DNA of 64,000 nucleotides from Clostridiales bacterium (lineage in GTDB: Bacteria; Bacillota; Clostridia; Oscillospirales; Oscillospiraceae), in contig SFGJ01000003.1 of the NCBI GenBank assembly GCA_004557655.1, positions 74,391 through 138,390 of the forward strand. The letters are read 5' to 3'. Numbering within the stretch: position 1 is the first letter of the stretch; each line of letters opens with the position of its first letter. A program made the position numbers and the translations under genes. The notes beneath the pieces were generated by a model. It was not told where the DNA came from and did no database searches. It saw only the letters and a program-made list of their open reading frames with translations. This document shows positions 23,686-31,120 of this stretch, piece after piece.

Positions 23686-24438
23686 TTATAGAGGGAGGGG
23701 CGGTGTGTGGAGCATCACCCGGCCGAAGCAGGTGAGGCTGCGGCCGCTGCCGGCGGTAAACACCTGATCTGCGTCGCTGCGACGGCGATTGAGGGAAAAG
23801 AGATACACAGTGCCCATAGGGTCCCGATAATACTGCTTGCAGAGCATGTCCCCATCCACGCAGAAGATTCCCACATCGCCGGGGCGCAGGGGATCGTGGT
23901 TCACATACACCACGGATTCGTCGCTAATATACGGCTCCATGCTGTCCCCCTGGATCCGCACCGCCAGCTCCGCTCCCGGGGGCACCTCCCCCTCTACAGC
24001 CAGCAGCTCATAGTCCTCGCCGAATACCGGGGCCGCATAGCCGGCCGCCGCCGGGGAGCGGTACAGCGGAATGGTGCGCGCTTCCGGGATAGGACGGTCC
24101 CGCTCCGCCTCCGCCTGCATGAGGCCCAGCGCGTCCAGCATGGTGTTTAGAGTCTGCCGCCCGGTGAGACCCAGCTCACGGTATCTCTTCAGCAGAAACT
24201 GTTCCTCGTCGCTGACAGCCTGGCCCGACCTCCCGGCGGCATAAAAGTCCCGGTAGAGGTAATTCGGATCCACCTGCAGCACATCAAACAGCCGCAGCAG
24301 CACGCTTTCCTTGGGAGTGCTGACGCCGGTTTCGTAGTTTCCCACCGCCGAGGGCGTGATGCCCAGCCGTTTTGCCAGCTCCTCCCGACTGATACCCAGT
24401 TCCTTTCGCCGCCACCGCAGCTGGTCGCCAAATCCCAT
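23686..24438 (-). CDS. XRE-S24 repressor (CI/LexA-like)
   Basis: 250 residues. An N-terminal HTH (about 4-62, GISREELAKRLGITPSAV) joins a C-terminal S24 peptidase-like domain with Ala132-Gly133 as probable autocleavage site, nucleophile Ser166 in GDSMEPY and general base Lys201 in MLCKQYY. All residues for RecA-stimulated self-cleavage are present, as in phage repressors. ATG 24438 with GGGAGGA is chosen over TTG 24456. It sits under a complex operator region, probably its own. No phage genes adjoin. Confidence 0.9.
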   Translation of the reverse strand: MGFGDQLRWRRKELGISREELAKRLGITPSAVGNYETGVSTPKESVLLRLFDVLQVDPNYLYRDFYAAGRSGQAVSDEEQFLLKRYRELGLTGRQTLNTMLDALGLMQAEAERDRPIPEARTIPLYRSPAAAGYAAPVFGEDYELLAVEGEVPPGAELAVRIQGDSMEPYISDESVVYVNHDPLRPGDVGIFCVDGDMLCKQYYRDPMGTVYLFSLNRRRSDADQVFTAGSGRSLTCFGRVMLHTPPLPL

Positions 24439-24476
24439 ATTCCGTCCTCCCGACAATCTTCGACATTGTTAGACAC

Positions 24477-24505
24477 AGTGTACGACAATTTTGTGATATT
24501 GTCAA
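24477..24505 (-). promoter_or_regulatory. Promoter of the XRE-S24 gene
   Basis: Minus strand TTGACA (24500-24505), 17 bases, TACACT (24477-24482), 38 bases before the start codon. Confidence 0.8.
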
Positions 24506-24514
24506 CAAAAAAAT

Positions 24515-24558
24515 ACAAGAATCTTGTTAGGAAAGTGTTGACACAACAAGATTCTTGT
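24515..24558. promoter_or_regulatory. Paired 13-bp operators of the S24 repressor
   Basis: ACAAGAATCTTGT (24515-24527) and its reverse complement ACAAGATTCTTGT (24546-24558) are perfect palindromes 31 bases apart. The first lies between two divergent -35 boxes, the second in the spacer of the rightward promoter. The spacing of three helical turns suggests cooperative binding. Confidence 0.75.
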
Positions 24559-24566
24559 GATAATGT
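24538..24566 (+). promoter_or_regulatory. Divergent promoter without an evident gene
   Basis: TTGACA (24538-24543), 17 bases, TAATGT (24561-24566), with an operator in the spacer. No open frame with a ribosome site follows before the antisense tRNA genes, so the product is unknown or lost. Confidence 0.5.
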
Positions 24567-24644
24567 AGGAAAGGAGCCAAGAAATTTGTGATTTTTGGGG
24601 AGTAAACGAGGAAAAGACGGAAATATAGGATAGCGCAAAAAGGC

Positions 24645-24675
24645 ACAAAAAAACCGATCGCTTTCGCAATCGGCT
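24645..24675 (-). terminator. Terminator of the Thr-Tyr tRNA operon
   Basis: An imperfect stem (24654-24661 with 24666-24673) followed on the minus strand by seven T lies just past the tRNA-Tyr CCA end. Confidence 0.8.
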
Positions 24676-24677
24676 TT

Positions 24678-24762
24678 TGGTGGGGGATGGTGGATTCGAA
24701 CCACCGAAGGCATCGCCAGCAGATTTACAGTCTGTCCCCTTTGGCCACTCGGGAAATCCCCC
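24678..24762 (-). tRNA. tRNA-Tyr (anticodon GTA)
   Basis: 85 bases with encoded CCA, acceptor GGGGGAT/ATCCCCC, anticodon loop CTGTAAA giving GTA, and the long variable arm of bacterial tyrosine tRNAs. Confidence 0.95.
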
Positions 24763-24777
24763 ATGTAAATGTAAAAT

Positions 24778-24853
24778 TGGAGCTGGTGGACGGATTCGAA
24801 CCCCCGACCTGCTGATTACAAATCAGCTGCTCTACCAGCTGAGCTACACCAGC
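24778..24853 (-). tRNA. tRNA-Thr (anticodon TGT)
   Basis: 76 bases with encoded CCA, acceptor GCTGGTG/CACCAGC, and anticodon loop TTTGTAA giving TGT. It is co-transcribed with tRNA-Tyr, 15 bases apart. Confidence 0.95.
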
Positions 24854-24872
24854 ACAACAACCAGCGAACATT

Positions 24873-24901
24873 ATGCTACCACAAAGCCTGAAATTTGTCA
24901 A
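24873..24901 (-). promoter_or_regulatory. Promoter of the Thr-Tyr tRNA operon
   Basis: Minus strand TTGACA (24896-24901), 17 bases, TAGCAT (24873-24878), 19 bases before tRNA-Thr. Confidence 0.65.
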
Positions 24902-24954
24902 GAAAAAAGTTGCTTATCTGTTTGTTTTTTTAAAAAGGAAGGAGACGGAAGAAG

Positions 24955-25188
24955 ATGACCTTGCAGCAGCTATCCCAGCAGTACCAGGAGGAGGCGCAGA
25001 CCCTGCACCGCCGCATCGTTTCCCTGCGTCTGGAGCAGGCCCGGTGCGGCGACCGGGAGAGCGCCGAGCATCTGCAGCGGCGCATCCGGGATCTGGAGCC
25101 CTTGCACCGGCAGACCCGGCAACTGGCGGAGCTTACCGCCCGGTACTATGACAGGGGGTACCACAGAAATGCGTATTACACCCTCTGA
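24955..25188 (+). CDS. Small coiled-coil protein of unknown function
   Basis: 77 residues, highly charged, Gln/Arg/Glu-rich and predicted to be almost entirely helical (LQQLSQQYQEEAQTLHRRI, then RIRDLEPLHRQTRQLAELT). I recognise no family. AAGGAGACGG precedes the start. Its last 20 bases overlap the next gene, a sigma-region-4-like protein, so the two are translated together and probably act together; an anti-sigma or partner role is a guess from position only. Confidence 0.7.
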   Translation: MTLQQLSQQYQEEAQTLHRRIVSLRLEQARCGDRESAEHLQRRIRDLEPLHRQTRQLAELTARYYDRGYHRNAYYTL

Positions 25189-25465
25189 GGCTTACGACCC
25201 CATTGACATCGCCAGCCTGTGCCTGTGGCAGCGGGAGCAGTCCGGCGACAACCGGGACCGCATCCAACGCCTGCTGAGCAACTTGCCCTTGGCGGTGCGG
25301 CAGGAGCTTACTCCCCGGCAGCAGGAGATCCTGCATATGCATTTCACCGGCGGCATGAGCGTCACCGCCATTGCCAAAGAACTGGGCGTGAACAAGTCCA
25401 CCGTGTCCCGTTCCCTGAGCCGCAGCATGGAGCGGTTGTATAAGTCCCTGCGGTATAGTTTGTAG
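25169..25465 (+). CDS. Small sigma-70 region 4-like HTH protein
   Basis: 98 residues. The C-terminal half has the sigma region 4 pattern LTPRQQEILHMHFTGGMSVTAIAKELGVNKSTVSRSLSR, a full helix-turn-helix; region 2 is absent. It could be a phage-type late activator or a DNA-binding regulator. ATG 25169 (after AGGGGG) is preferred to ATG 25148, which lacks a ribosome site. It overlaps the upstream coiled-coil gene by 20 bases. No clear terminator follows. Confidence 0.78.
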   Translation: MRITPSEAYDPIDIASLCLWQREQSGDNRDRIQRLLSNLPLAVRQELTPRQQEILHMHFTGGMSVTAIAKELGVNKSTVSRSLSRSMERLYKSLRYSL

Positions 25466-25475
25466 GGTTGACCAA

Positions 25476-25504
25476 TTGACTTTTTGCCGAATTGTGGGAA
25501 TAAT
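25476..25504 (+). promoter_or_regulatory. Promoter of the YitT-like gene
   Basis: TTGACT (25476-25481), 17 bases, AATAAT (25499-25504), 31 bases before the start codon. Confidence 0.7.
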
Positions 25505-25535
25505 GAAGTCGAGAACAAAAAAGGAGGACTGTCTT

Positions 25536-26417
25536 ATGTTCAGCAAGGCATTGCACAACCGCTGGCTGCGGCTGTGCGTGGGCGTTCTGGGTGAGCTGAT
25601 TGTGGCCGCATCCATCAACCTCTTCATCGTGCCCCATAATTTATACACCGGAGGGCTGCTGGGCTTTTGTCAACTCATTCGCACCGTGGCTGCACAGAAC
25701 CTGGAGCTGACTCCGGGATTTGACTTCTCGGGCATACTGTATCTTCTGCTGAACATTCCACTGCTTGTGCTGGCGTGGAGGAATCTGGGCCGGGCTTTTG
25801 TGCTGCGGACGATAACATGCACGGTGTGCTGCTCGCTGTTTCTCACGCTGATCCCGGTGCCGGCGGAGCCCATCATCGAGGACCTGCTGACCAGCTGCCT
25901 GCTGGGCGGCATCGTGGGCGGCTTTGCCGGAGGAATGATCCTGACCTGTGGGTGCAGCGGCGGCGGACTGGATATTCTGGGGCTGTACCTGAGCAAGAAG
26001 GGCAAGGGCTTCACCGTGGGCAAGTTCAGTGTCTCCTGCAATGCTGTGCTCTATGCCCTGTGTCTGGTGCTGTTTGACGCCTCCACTGCCATCTACTCCA
26101 CCATCTACACGGTTTTCAGCAGCCTGTTTCTGGACCGGTCCCACCAGCAGAGCATTACCGTGCAGATGCTGATTTTCACCAAGGAGAAACACCCGGAGCT
26201 GCCCCGGTTCATTATGGAGACGCTGGAGCGCGGTGTCACCTGTTGGAAGGGACACGGCGGATACACCGGCCAGCCTCTGGAGGTGCTGTGCGTGTGCCTG
26301 AACAAGTATGAGATTGAGACTCTGCGCCGGGAGATACGGAAGATTGATCCCCAAGCATTCTTCATCGTGCAGGAGGGCGTGCAGGTAGGCGGCCACTTTG
26401 AAAAACATCTGTACTGA
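25536..26417 (+). CDS. YitT family membrane protein
   Basis: 293 residues. Five or six N-terminal membrane spans (to about 195) carry NLFIVPHNLYTGGLLGFCQLI and the GGMILTCGCSGGGLDILGLYLSKKG stretch of the YitT/DUF161 family. A C-terminal soluble DUF2179 domain (about 205-293) contains MLIFTKEKHPELPRFIMETLERGVT and KIDPQAFFIVQEG. It is a putative transporter or regulator of unknown substrate. AAGGAGGA precedes the start; twenty upstream in-frame codons overlap the promoter and are rejected. Confidence 0.9.
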   Translation: MFSKALHNRWLRLCVGVLGELIVAASINLFIVPHNLYTGGLLGFCQLIRTVAAQNLELTPGFDFSGILYLLLNIPLLVLAWRNLGRAFVLRTITCTVCCSLFLTLIPVPAEPIIEDLLTSCLLGGIVGGFAGGMILTCGCSGGGLDILGLYLSKKGKGFTVGKFSVSCNAVLYALCLVLFDASTAIYSTIYTVFSSLFLDRSHQQSITVQMLIFTKEKHPELPRFIMETLERGVTCWKGHGGYTGQPLEVLCVCLNKYEIETLRREIRKIDPQAFFIVQEGVQVGGHFEKHLY

Positions 26418-26419
26418 GC

Positions 26420-26459
26420 AAAAAGACCTGCCTCGCGGGACAGCGGGGCAGGTCTTTTT
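26420..26459. terminator. Bidirectional terminator after the YitT-like gene
   Basis: A 13-bp stem (26420-26432 with 26447-26459) with terminal A and T runs. Confidence 0.9.
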
Positions 26460-26732
26460 GTGTTCAACGCAGCATAGATTGCGTGAACGCCGCCGCTGTG
26501 CTGCCATGCGTATCGGAAGGAGGCGGAGAAGCATGAATGCCTATGTGACCGTCGACAGGGTGAAAATGACCAAGCTATACCCGGAGGGAGGTGCCGAAGC
26601 GCCGCCGGTGGCGGATGCGGCAAAAATTTGCTGGCGGCCCCGCTGTGCGGCCACACGCATCCGGGCACCAAAATATGCTCCCGGCAAGTTTTTCTCGCTT
26701 CGCTCGCGCCCTATTGATCCTCTGCCCGCTAA
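26460..26732. other. Intergenic stretch with a doubtful short frame
   Basis: An ATG at 26533 follows a strong GGAAGGAGG site and opens a frame (MNAYVTVDRVKM...) that runs through the tRNA-Gly terminator and tRNA, so any protein would be a truncated remnant. Apart from that I see no gene, RNA or clear regulatory site. Confidence 0.4.
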
Positions 26733-26772
26733 AACAAAAAAAGAAGGATACACGAAAGTGTATCCTTCTTTT
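26733..26772. terminator. Terminator of tRNA-Gly
   Basis: A 15-bp stem (26739-26753 with 26758-26772) with GAAA loop; A and T runs on both sides. Confidence 0.9.
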
Positions 26773-26848
26773 TGGAGCGGGCGACGAGGCTCGAACTCGC
26801 TACCTCGACCTTGGCAAGGTCGCGCTCTACCAGATGAGCTACGCCCGC
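26773..26848 (-). tRNA. tRNA-Gly (anticodon GCC)
   Basis: 76 bases with encoded CCA, acceptor GCGGGCG/CGCCCGC, and anticodon loop TTGCCAA giving GCC. Confidence 0.96.
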
Positions 26849-26860
26849 ACAGCAATGGTT

Positions 26861-26889
26861 ATTATAAGGCATGAAACAACCATTGTCAA
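26861..26889 (-). promoter_or_regulatory. Promoter of tRNA-Gly
   Basis: A full consensus promoter on the minus strand: TTGACA (26884-26889), 17 bases, TATAAT (26861-26866). Confidence 0.92.
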
Positions 26890-26898
26890 TAGGTTTTT

Positions 26899-27543
26899 TC
26901 ACTCTTTCAGAATTATTTCTACGATCCCCCAGGTATCGCTGTCGGGATAGAAATGCACCTGCCACGGCAGGCCTCCGTGGCCCATTTCCCGCTGCACTTC
27001 CGCAACGGAGCTGTATACTGCCTGCCGGCTGTCGGCAAAGCCGCTCACCTGCACGGCCAGTTCCTGCCCGTCGTTTTCCGCCGCGATCCGCAGCAGATCC
27101 GTCAGAGCCGACCCATTGGTGGCGTGGACAATGGCCTTGATCTGCTGCGCCGTCCGGCGATACCCGGCGGTGAAGCTAAGCTGGATATAGCCCCGGCCTT
27201 CGTCTACGGTGTAGGTCAGGTATTCCAGCGCATAGGCGCCCAGGGGCGTTTCCAGCAGCACCTCATCGCAGGCCTTCTGCGCCATCCGGGACGCATCGGG
27301 CACTGCGCTGCTGCCATAGAGCCAAACGGTGCCGCTCTCGCTGTGCGCGCCCACCAGCAGCAGGAGATCGTTCACCAGATCCTGATAGCTCTCCGCCCGC
27401 AGCACATCCCGGCGATCCCCCTCATAATAGGTGGCACTGTGGGGCGAGCTGCGGCTGTATTCCCGCTGCAGCAGCAGGCTGCAGCCGGACAGAAGGACAG
27501 CCGTACACAGGAGCAATATGGCGGGTATAGGTCTCTTTTTCAC
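26899..27543 (-). CDS. Lipoprotein of unknown function downstream of parC
   Basis: 214 residues from GTG 27543, eight bases after AAGGAG; a GTG at 27552 abuts the site. The signal peptide ends in lipobox LSGC (Cys21). The mature part holds a segment with SYQDLVNDLLLLVGAHSESG and a C-terminal alpha-beta region, and no family is certain; the arrangement recalls small spore or envelope lipoproteins. It lies 36 bases past the topoisomerase A subunit gene on the same strand and may be co-transcribed. The tRNA-Gly promoter starts ten bases past its stop. Confidence 0.78.
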   Translation of the reverse strand: MKKRPIPAILLLCTAVLLSGCSLLLQREYSRSSPHSATYYEGDRRDVLRAESYQDLVNDLLLLVGAHSESGTVWLYGSSAVPDASRMAQKACDEVLLETPLGAYALEYLTYTVDEGRGYIQLSFTAGYRRTAQQIKAIVHATNGSALTDLLRIAAENDGQELAVQVSGFADSRQAVYSSVAEVQREMGHGGLPWQVHFYPDSDTWGIVEIILKE

Positions 27544-27579
27544 AGGCGGCACTCCTTTCTGTCCGTTTTCGGCATGGTC

Positions 27580-29820
27580 TTACAGCAGGGTCATCTGCTC
27601 CCGCCCCTGGTCCTCCTCCCGCAGCAGCGCGCCGGCGGCGGGGATGCTGCGCACCCGGTAGCGGCTGAGATTCACTATGCCGCTGTCTGCGAAGTCGCAC
27701 ACACGCTCCAGGTGATACCGGGGCTTTATGTTCATCACCGCCACGCCCTGGGTAGAGCGGGTGGACTTGGGGGCCAGAAGAGAGGTGTGCAGCAGCAGTG
27801 CCCGCGGCTCTGTGCTGATGAGGGCCAGCTCCCTGTCCTCCGTCAGGTGCAGCAGCGCCGTGAGAGGGCTCTTGTCCGAGTAGGCGCCTGTGAGTTTGCG
27901 GCGGTTGGATGTGGTGGCATAGGCCGACAGGGCGACCCGGGCGCACTTGCCGTTCTCAAAGAAGAACAGCAGGTGGCCGCTGTAATCCCCCGGCAGCACC
28001 ATATCTATGACCTTTTCATCCTCGTCCATGCCCAGCTTGGTGGGCAGGTAATCGCCCAGCAGGGATGCCTTGCTGTCGGCAAAGTCGGCGGCCCGGACCT
28101 TATACACCTGCTGGCGGTCGGTGAAAAACATCAGCTCGGTGTTGTTGGTGGCTTCCACCCGGCGGAAAAGCTCATCGCCCTCCTTAAACTTCTGGTCGCC
28201 GCCCATGCGCAGAGACAGGGGGGTGATCTTCTTGAAATAGCCCTCCCGGGACAGGAACAGCGTCACGGGATAGTCCGGGATGTCCTCCGGCTCCTCCTCG
28301 TACTCCACCTCATGGCTGTAGATGATCTCGGTCTTTCGGGGCTGTGCGTACTTTTTCCGAACATCCTCCAGCTCGCTCACGATGATCTTGCGGATCCGTG
28401 CGGGCTTTTTCAGCGTATCCTCCAGATCCTCTATCTCCCCCTCCAGGGAGGCAGTTTCCTGTACTCTCTTGAGGATGTATTCCTTATTGATGTTGCGCAG
28501 CTTGATCTCCGCCACATACTCTGCCTGCACCTGGTCGATGCCGAAGCCGATCATCAGGTTGGGAACCACCTCCGCCTCCTCCTCGGTCTGGCGGATGATC
28601 TCAATGGCCTTGTCGATGTCAAGCAAAATGCGTTTGAGGCCCTGCAGCAGGTGCAGCTTCTCCTGCTTCTTGTGCAGCACGAAGTACACCCGTCTCCGCA
28701 CGCATTCCGTGCGCCAGGCCAGCCACTCCTCCAACAGCTCCCGCACACCCAGCACTCTCGGCATCCCTGCGATGAGGATGTTGAAGTTGCAGCTCACGGT
28801 GTCCTGCAGGGGGGTCAGGCGGAAGAGCTTCTGCATGAGCTTGTCGGGGTCTGCGCCCCGCTTGAGATCCACCGCCAGCTTCAGGCCCGAGAGGTCCGTC
28901 TCGTCCCGCATATCGCTGATTTCCTTGATCTTCCCGGCCTTCATCAGCTCGGAGACCTTGTCCAGAATGGCCTCCAGAGAGGTGGAATAGGGGATCTCGT
29001 AGATCTCAATGATATTCTCGCTCTTTAAGTAACGGTACTTGGCCCGGACCTTCACGCCGCCCCGGCCGGTTTCATAGATGCGGCGCAGCTCCTCCGGCTC
29101 GCACAAAATCTGCCCTCCGGTAGAGAAATCCGGAGCAAGCAGGGTAGAGGCGATGTCGTGGTCGGGGTTTTTTAGGAGGCCAATGGTGGTGTCGCACACC
29201 TCGCCTAAGTTAAAGCCGCAGATCTGGGATGCCATACCCACGGCAATGCCCTGATTGGCGCTCACCAGCACATTGGGATAGGTGGTGGGCAGCAGGGCGG
29301 GCTCCTTGGTGGTGTTGTCGTAGTTGTCCACAAAGTCCACGGCATCGCAGTCCAGATCCCGGAAAAGCTCCGCGCAGATGGGGGCCAGCTTTGCCTCGGT
29401 ATAGCGGCTGGCGGCGTAGGCCATGTCCCGGGAGTAGACCTTGCCGAAATTGCCCTTGCTGTCCACGAAGGGGTGCAGCAGCGACTCATTGCCCTTGGCC
29501 AGACGCACCATGGTCTCGTAGATGGCGGCGTCGCCGTGGGGATTCAGACGCATGGTCTGGCCCACAATGTTGGCGGATTTGGTGCGGTTTCCCGTCAGCA
29601 GGCCCATCTTGTACATGGTGTACAGCAGCTTGCGGTGGGAGGGCTTGAAGCCGTCGATCTCCGGGATGGCTCGGGAGACGATAACGCTCATGGCGTAGGG
29701 CATGTAGTTCTCGTCCAGGGTAGAGGTGATGGGCTGCTCCACCACTGTACCCCGCAGCCCCATAACATTGGGGTCTGCGGTGGGATGGACGGCTTTCGGT
29801 TCTGTTTTCTTCTTTGCCAT
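27580..29820 (-). CDS. parC: Topoisomerase IV/gyrase-like subunit A
   Basis: 746 residues. The breakage-reunion domain has PYAMSVIVSRAIPEIDGFKPSHRK, the GNRTKSANIVGQTM segment, NPHGDAAIYETMVRLA and catalytic Tyr140 in ASRYTEAK. The tower and coiled-coil follow to about residue 470, then a short beta-pinwheel-like C-terminal part. It forms the DNA-cutting subunit of a type IIA topoisomerase with the ParE-like protein at 31121-33109. A gyrase GyrA box (QRRGGKG-type) is not seen, supporting topoisomerase IV. AAGGAA precedes the start. Confidence 0.9.
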   Translation of the reverse strand: MAKKKTEPKAVHPTADPNVMGLRGTVVEQPITSTLDENYMPYAMSVIVSRAIPEIDGFKPSHRKLLYTMYKMGLLTGNRTKSANIVGQTMRLNPHGDAAIYETMVRLAKGNESLLHPFVDSKGNFGKVYSRDMAYAASRYTEAKLAPICAELFRDLDCDAVDFVDNYDNTTKEPALLPTTYPNVLVSANQGIAVGMASQICGFNLGEVCDTTIGLLKNPDHDIASTLLAPDFSTGGQILCEPEELRRIYETGRGGVKVRAKYRYLKSENIIEIYEIPYSTSLEAILDKVSELMKAGKIKEISDMRDETDLSGLKLAVDLKRGADPDKLMQKLFRLTPLQDTVSCNFNILIAGMPRVLGVRELLEEWLAWRTECVRRRVYFVLHKKQEKLHLLQGLKRILLDIDKAIEIIRQTEEEAEVVPNLMIGFGIDQVQAEYVAEIKLRNINKEYILKRVQETASLEGEIEDLEDTLKKPARIRKIIVSELEDVRKKYAQPRKTEIIYSHEVEYEEEPEDIPDYPVTLFLSREGYFKKITPLSLRMGGDQKFKEGDELFRRVEATNNTELMFFTDRQQVYKVRAADFADSKASLLGDYLPTKLGMDEDEKVIDMVLPGDYSGHLLFFFENGKCARVALSAYATTSNRRKLTGAYSDKSPLTALLHLTEDRELALISTEPRALLLHTSLLAPKSTRSTQGVAVMNIKPRYHLERVCDFADSGIVNLSRYRVRSIPAAGALLREEDQGREQMTLL

Positions 29821-29956
29821 GAAAGATAATTCCTTTCGTATTCAAACTGGCGGGAGGATGCCAGGAATGACCCCGCCAAAAAGCGCTCTGGTTGTATGTG
29901 TGCCGGGCGCGATAACCGCCACCCCGCCCTACGCATAACAGGAAGCCGGTGCGACC

Positions 29957-30045
29957 GGGACGATGTAGGCATCGTCCCCTACGGAGTGTCTACCGATGGC
30001 CGTGTGTAGGGGCCGATGCCCACATCGGCCCGCCGGGTTTTGCGC
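29957..30045. repeat. Dispersed intergenic palindromes (GTAGGGGxxGATGCC type)
   Basis: Two adjacent palindromes, GACGATGTAGGCATCGTC (29959-29976) and the stretch GTAGGGGCCGATGCCCACATCGGCCC (within 30006-30031), each pair with themselves. Repeats of this wording are common between genes of gut Clostridia. No coding potential. Confidence 0.6.
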
Positions 30046-30066
30046 CGGACTCTCTGTAAACCACCG

Positions 30067-30107
30067 TGTCATTGCGAAGCCAGTGCGCACACTGGCTGTG
30101 GCAATCC
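30067..30107. repeat. Dispersed palindromic repeat (CATTGCGAAGCC type)
   Basis: A roughly 40-base imperfect palindrome (ATTGC arm with GGCAAT, inner AGCCAGTG with CACTGGCT). A decayed relative is at 12307-12344. Confidence 0.65.
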
Positions 30108-30113
30108 GTCCCC

Positions 30114-30272
30114 AAAGCCTCCCTTGCCTAAAGGGAGGGGGACCAGCCGCGGGCTGGTGGAGGGATTTGTGCGGGGAAGAATCCCCCAGTCACGGCTTCG
30201 CCGTGCTTAGGCAAGGGGGCCATCAACCCCTCCGACGCTTCGCACATCTCCCCTTACACAGGGGGAGGCTTT
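30114..30272. repeat. MITE-like inverted-repeat element (159 bp)
   Basis: Terminal 10-base inverted repeats AAAGCCTCCC (30114-30123) and GGGAGGCTTT (30263-30272) enclose further nested palindromes and no open frame. It resembles small non-autonomous repeats of Oscillospiraceae. It may also act as terminator for the parE operon. Confidence 0.65.
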
Positions 30273-30289
30273 TTATTCCCTTGCTCCGC

Positions 30290-31114
30290 CTACCCCCGCC
30301 AATTTGCCAAGGGATAGGTGCCGTTTTCCTTCTTATAATCGGCCAACAGCTCATGCTCCCTCTGCTCGCAATTTTCGCAGACTTCGTACTCTAACAGCAG
30401 GAGCGGATAGTCCTTCACCTGCCAAATGGCGCGCCCGCCCTTGTGGTTGACAGCGGTGCCCCAGCCGTATTTTACATATTGCAGCACCCGCTGCCGCAGG
30501 CCGCCGCGTCCGTTAGCCTTGCCGATGTACAAAACGGTTTTGTCTGTGCATTGGCCGTATTTTTGCTCCAAAATTTCCGCCGGATAACCTTTTGCACGCA
30601 AATTGTCGGAGCCCTCAATAAAGGAAATGGGTAGCTTTTCCGGGACCAGCACTCGGTAAATGCCTGGCTGACACGGAAGCGAACTGCACTTTGTCCGATG
30701 GAGTTCTTCCAAAGTGGAGACCGTTGGGTTCTTTTTATACAGTTCCCTTAAATGGCAAAACAGTCGAAGTAAGGTCCCCTCCGCAATGCTGCGGCAAGTA
30801 AGCGTTCCCTGGCAAAAGTAGTCGCGCCGAAAATGCCATGTCAGACAGGCAAGGGTCGCTAAATATGGGAGTTCTTCCGTACTCAAATTGTCCATCTGCT
30901 CGTCGCGCATGCCATACAGTGACAACACATACGGGTAATTGCTTAGAAAGTAACCTGCCTCATAGTTCCTTTTAATTAAATCGCTTATTGGGAAAGTTAT
31001 TACCCGAAACTTTTCATCAAAGCTGTATACGGAATACTGGCGGCACAGCTCTTTTAGTATCGGGTCGCGGTCAACACTTTCCAAAAATGAAATATCTTTA
31101 TCAAGCCTGTCCAT
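30290..31114 (-). CDS. DUF6508-like / GIY-YIG domain fusion protein
   Basis: 274 residues. The N-terminal part (to about 128) includes YPYVLSLYG, a helix LATLACLTWHFRRDYFCQG and IAEGTLLRLFCHLREL, which resembles DUF6508. The C-terminal part is a GIY-YIG nuclease fold: PGIY at 150-153, LYIG at 195-198, Arg207/209, Glu in QREHELL (about 253-255) and Asn271, so active-site residues look intact. It would cut or nick nucleic acid, or bind it. It starts seven bases after the parE stop with AGGGGAA, and thus belongs to the parE transcript. The DUF6508 call is tentative. Confidence 0.72.
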   Translation of the reverse strand: MDRLDKDISFLESVDRDPILKELCRQYSVYSFDEKFRVITFPISDLIKRNYEAGYFLSNYPYVLSLYGMRDEQMDNLSTEELPYLATLACLTWHFRRDYFCQGTLTCRSIAEGTLLRLFCHLRELYKKNPTVSTLEELHRTKCSSLPCQPGIYRVLVPEKLPISFIEGSDNLRAKGYPAEILEQKYGQCTDKTVLYIGKANGRGGLRQRVLQYVKYGWGTAVNHKGGRAIWQVKDYPLLLLEYEVCENCEQREHELLADYKKENGTYPLANWRG

Positions 31115-31120
31115 TTCCCC

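Noticed and set aside
30114..30272. CRISPR array or tandem repeat in the parC upstream gap
   Set aside because: Repeats are palindromic and of different families, not evenly spaced copies of one repeat with unique spacers.
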